Positions 6,825 to 8,319 of a stretch of 8,319 bases of DNA are shown piece by piece; position 1 is the stretch's first letter, and each line of letters begins with the position of its first letter. The stretch is from Geobacteraceae bacterium. Its GTDB lineage: Bacteria > Desulfobacterota > Desulfuromonadia > Desulfuromonadales > Geopsychrobacteraceae. Below the pieces are notes generated by a model that worked only from the letters and a program-made list of their open reading frames with translations, was not told where the DNA came from and did not search any database. The position numbers and the translations under genes are program-made. The stretch lies in the NCBI GenBank assembly GCA_027064785.1, contig JAMOPE010000352.1, positions 1-8,319 of the forward strand, written 5' to 3'.

Positions 6825-6838
6825 GTATCGTTTAGATT
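6810..6838 (+). promoter_or_regulatory. Candidate promoter of the thiamine-uptake operon
   Basis: TTGCAC (6810-6815) and TAGATT (6833-6838) are separated by 17 bp. The hexamers are only fair matches to consensus (3/6 and 4/6). Initiation would fall near 6845, a few bases before the riboswitch P1 stem, which is where a transcript carrying the aptamer should begin. Confidence 0.4.
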
Positions 6839-6851
6839 GTTATTCAGTATT

Positions 6852-6941
6852 TGTTACGGGAGCTCGGATAAACTGGGCTGAGAAAGATCTTGATGGATCT
6901 GACCGTCGTACTCGATCCGGATAATGCCGGCAGAGGAAACA
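6852..6941 (+). promoter_or_regulatory. TPP riboswitch (THI element) aptamer
   Basis: The conserved THI-box parts appear in order. GGGAGCTC (6858-6865) pairs as P2 with GGGC (6875-6878) and runs into the invariant CTGAGA (6878-6883). P3 is AGATC (6885-6889) with GATCT (6896-6900). The pyrophosphate-binding half reads GATCCGGATAATGCCGGC (6914-6931), with CCGG/CCGG forming P5 around the ATAATG loop. GCAGAGGAA (6930-6938) replaces the usual GCGNAGGGA. TGTT (6852-6855) and AACA (6938-6941) can close P1. The element senses thiamine pyrophosphate. The terminator 12 nt downstream and the thiB gene after it fit transcriptional shut-off of thiamine uptake when TPP is abundant. Confidence 0.93.
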
Positions 6942-6952
6942 CCATATTTTCG

Positions 6953-6984
6953 GGCCGTTGACCTCTGGTGAACGGCCTTTTTTT
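6953..6984 (+). terminator. Intrinsic terminator, expression platform of the TPP riboswitch
   Basis: GGCCGTT (6953-6959) and AACGGCC (6971-6977) form a perfect 7-bp stem with an 11-nt loop, followed by seven T residues (6978-6984). It lies between the aptamer and the thiB Shine-Dalgarno (GGGAG, 6985-6989). The loop contains CCTCTG (6962-6967), the exact complement of CAGAGG (6931-6936) in the aptamer core, offering a competing antiterminator pairing when TPP is absent. Confidence 0.9.
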
Positions 6985-6997
6985 GGGAGACAAAACC

Positions 6998-8038
6998 ATG
7001 AAAAAATTATTGACCCTTTTTGTTGTGACAGGATTGCTTCTATGCAGCTTCAGCAACATCGTTATTGCCGAAGAGACGATCACCCTGATGACTCATGACA
7101 GTTTCAATATCAGCAAGGATGTGCTTCACCAGTTTGAAGAAAAAAATAACGTCAAAGTCCGGTTTTTAAAAACCGGTGATGCCGGAGCAGCCCTGATCCA
7201 GGCAATCCTGTCAAAAAGCAACCCACTCGCTGATGTCTTTTTCGGGGTTGATAACACCTTTCTCAGCCGGGCTCTTAAAGCCGATATTTTTATCCCTTAT
7301 AGCTCCCCTGAACTCACTAACATCTCAGCCGAGCTGCGGCTGGATCAAACCAATCGCCTGCTCCCGGCAGATTACGGTGATGTCTGTCTTAATATCGATA
7401 AAGCATGGTTCAAAAATAAGAACCTGACACCCCCGATCGATCTTGCCGATCTGATCAAGCCCGACTACCGTGGCTTGACGGTGGTTGAAAATCCGGCAAC
7501 GTCATCACCGGGGATGGCATTCCTTCTCGCGACAATTGGACGCTTCGGCGAGCAGGGGTATCTCGATTTCTGGAAACAGCTGAGAGAAAACGACGTGCTG
7601 GTCGCTAATGGCTGGAACGATGCCTATTACGGCAACTTTACCGCCGCATCCAAAGGGGATCGTCCGATCGTTGTCAGCTATGCATCAAGCCCCGCAGCAA
7701 CGGTTTTCTTCTCTAAAGAACCCCTTGATGAATCCCCGACCGCAGCCGTTCTGGGCAACCACTCAGCATTCCGCCAGATCGAATTTGTCGGGATTCTCAA
7801 AGGGACACAAAAACAGCAGCTGGCTGAAAAACTGGTCGATTTCATCCTCAGTCGCCCGTTCCAGGAGGACATCCCGTTACAGATGTTCGTTTTTCCGGCC
7901 AACTGGCAGGCAAAACTACCGGAAGTTTTTGTCAAACATGCCCAAGTCGCCGCTGAACCCGCACAGGTCACCCCCGCAGCCATCGAAGCCAACCGCCAGC
8001 AATGGCTGGAAGACTGGACAGAAGCGGTTTTACGTTAG
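6998..8038 (+). CDS. thiB: Thiamine ABC transporter periplasmic substrate-binding protein ThiB
   Basis: This 346-residue protein captures thiamine, and probably its phosphates, in the periplasm for the ThiP permease. A signal peptide is clear: MKKLL, a hydrophobic core to about residue 18, and a likely cleavage after IVIA (Ala24). The mature part shows ThiB-type segments: LMTHDSF near its start, DVFFGVDNTFLSRAL, ATSSPGMAFLL, GWNDAYYGNFT, VVSYASSPAA and FRQIEFVGILKG. Length is slightly above E. coli ThiB (327). The start is ATG 6998, with GGGAG at 6985-6989 and the signal peptide directly following. The in-frame GTG at 6968 lies inside the terminator and is discarded. The TPP riboswitch upstream independently supports a thiamine role. 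The last ~20 residues form a charged helix-like tail. thiP follows after an unusually long 170-bp gap. Confidence 0.95.
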   Translation: MKKLLTLFVVTGLLLCSFSNIVIAEETITLMTHDSFNISKDVLHQFEEKNNVKVRFLKTGDAGAALIQAILSKSNPLADVFFGVDNTFLSRALKADIFIPYSSPELTNISAELRLDQTNRLLPADYGDVCLNIDKAWFKNKNLTPPIDLADLIKPDYRGLTVVENPATSSPGMAFLLATIGRFGEQGYLDFWKQLRENDVLVANGWNDAYYGNFTAASKGDRPIVVSYASSPAATVFFSKEPLDESPTAAVLGNHSAFRQIEFVGILKGTQKQQLAEKLVDFILSRPFQEDIPLQMFVFPANWQAKLPEVFVKHAQVAAEPAQVTPAAIEANRQQWLEDWTEAVLR

Positions 8039-8087
8039 CGGTACATACTTCCCCGTGTGACGCAGCCAGAGTGTCGTGTTACTTTTC

Positions 8088-8144
8088 CCATCCTCTTAAT
8101 CTGGGGACACGTAACAAGTACATGTCCCCAGATTAAGAGGATGG
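8088..8144. repeat. Large near-perfect palindrome (REP-like hairpin) between thiB and thiP
   Basis: Bases 8088-8109 (ending CTGGGGACA) are perfectly inverted at 8123-8144 (starting TGTCCCCAG), a 22-bp arm. After one mismatch a further GTA/TAC pairing (8111-8113 with 8119-8121) leaves a 5-nt loop. There is no T-tract, so it is not a standard terminator. Size, perfection and the GGGGACA core resemble palindromic elements mobilised by RAYT transposases, and a RAYT remnant lies at 4041-4226. In RNA it would form a strong hairpin that could stabilise thiB mRNA or lower thiP expression. Confidence 0.8.
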
Positions 8145-8150
8145 CGGCGA

Positions 8151-8168
8151 GCGGGGCCGCAACCCCGC
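8151..8168. repeat. Small GC-rich hairpin next to the large palindrome
   Basis: GCGGGG (8151-8156) and CCCCGC (8163-8168) are inverted around the six bases CCGCAA. It lies 6 bp beyond the large palindrome and lacks a T-tract. It may be part of the same inserted element. Confidence 0.5.
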
Positions 8169-8208
8169 GACCTTGATTCCAGAGTCACATAATATAAACG
8201 GTATATTC

Positions 8209-8319
8209 ATGCAGCGAGAAAAAACATCAACATTACTCAACAGCCGCAAGCTGCTTCTCGCCGCCCCGCTGCTCTTCCTCACCCTTTTTTACTTTTACCC
8301 CCTGATCAAAATTTTCATC
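8209..8319 (+). CDS. thiP: Thiamine ABC transporter permease ThiP (N-terminal fragment, continues beyond window)
   Basis: The frame from ATG 8209 runs open to the right edge (37 residues). It begins with a polar stretch (MQREKTSTLLNSRK) followed by a hydrophobic segment LLLAAPLLFLTLFYFYPLIK, typical of the first transmembrane helix of a type I ABC importer permease of the ThiP/iron family. The identification rests mainly on position, because thiP normally follows thiB and the TPP riboswitch would control both. The start is uncertain: no Shine-Dalgarno is visible before 8209, only an A/T-rich dyad AATATA-aacgg-TATATT (8191-8207). The frame is open upstream to at least 8167 and includes a TTG at 8173. 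The 170-bp separation from thiB contains a hairpin element that may have displaced the original ribosome-binding region. Confidence 0.75.
   Translation, partial: MQREKTSTLLNSRKLLLAAPLLFLTLFYFYPLIKIFI

Noticed and set aside
6968..6997. Upstream GTG start extending thiB by 10 residues
   Set aside because: The GTG lies in the terminator loop. ATG 6998 has GGGAG at proper spacing and begins the signal peptide.
7608..8060. 150-codon plus-strand frame overlapping thiB
   Set aside because: It is an out-of-frame shadow of thiB with a basic, Pro/Ser-rich translation and no family match.
1..8319. tRNA, rRNA or CRISPR array
   Set aside because: No spaced direct repeats and no tRNA- or rRNA-like conserved segments were seen on either strand.

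Overview
The window looks like chromosomal DNA of a Gram-negative bacterium of moderate GC content. The gene set (ProV/ProW osmolyte uptake, an RRM-type RNA-binding protein beside a YlqF/RbgA GTPase, chorismate synthase, and thiamine uptake under a TPP riboswitch) would fit a deltaproteobacterium of the Desulfuromonas/Pelobacter/Geobacter type. That placement is an inference from gene content and style, not from a marker gene.

Layout. Positions 1-1957 (minus strand) hold proV and proW of a glycine betaine/proline-type ABC importer. proV is complete and proW runs off the left edge. Positions 1958-2344 form a gene-poor spacer. Positions 2345-3968 (minus) are a visibly AT-rich type II restriction-modification cassette: a C5-cytosine methyltransferase followed by an unassigned protein, probably its endonuclease, with a 113-bp gene overlap. 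Its right edge abuts a broken REP-associated tyrosine transposase (RAYT) remnant at about 4041-4226 on the plus strand. The methyltransferase promoter appears to straddle that junction. Positions 4298-5514 (minus) hold rbgA and, overlapping it by 4 bp, an RRM RNA-binding protein. Positions 5515-5629 carry a repeat-like inverted sequence. Chorismate synthase (aroC) follows at 5630-6706 (minus).

From about 6810 rightwards the transcription direction changes to plus. A candidate promoter, a TPP riboswitch aptamer (6852-6941) and an intrinsic terminator (6953-6984) precede thiB, the periplasmic thiamine-binding protein. The start of thiP, the membrane permease, lies at the right edge. A large near-perfect palindrome (8088-8144) sits between thiB and thiP and probably represents a mobile REP-like hairpin element.

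How the genes work together. ProV energises ProW for compatible-solute uptake. The methyltransferase protects DNA against the partner nuclease. RbgA and the RRM protein are probably co-translated and may both act on RNA or ribosomes. ThiB delivers thiamine to ThiP, and the riboswitch would stop thiB transcription when thiamine pyrophosphate is plentiful. No wholly new system was seen. The most unusual items are the R-M cassette with its variant nuclease motif, the junction promoter, and the hairpin element inside the thiamine operon.
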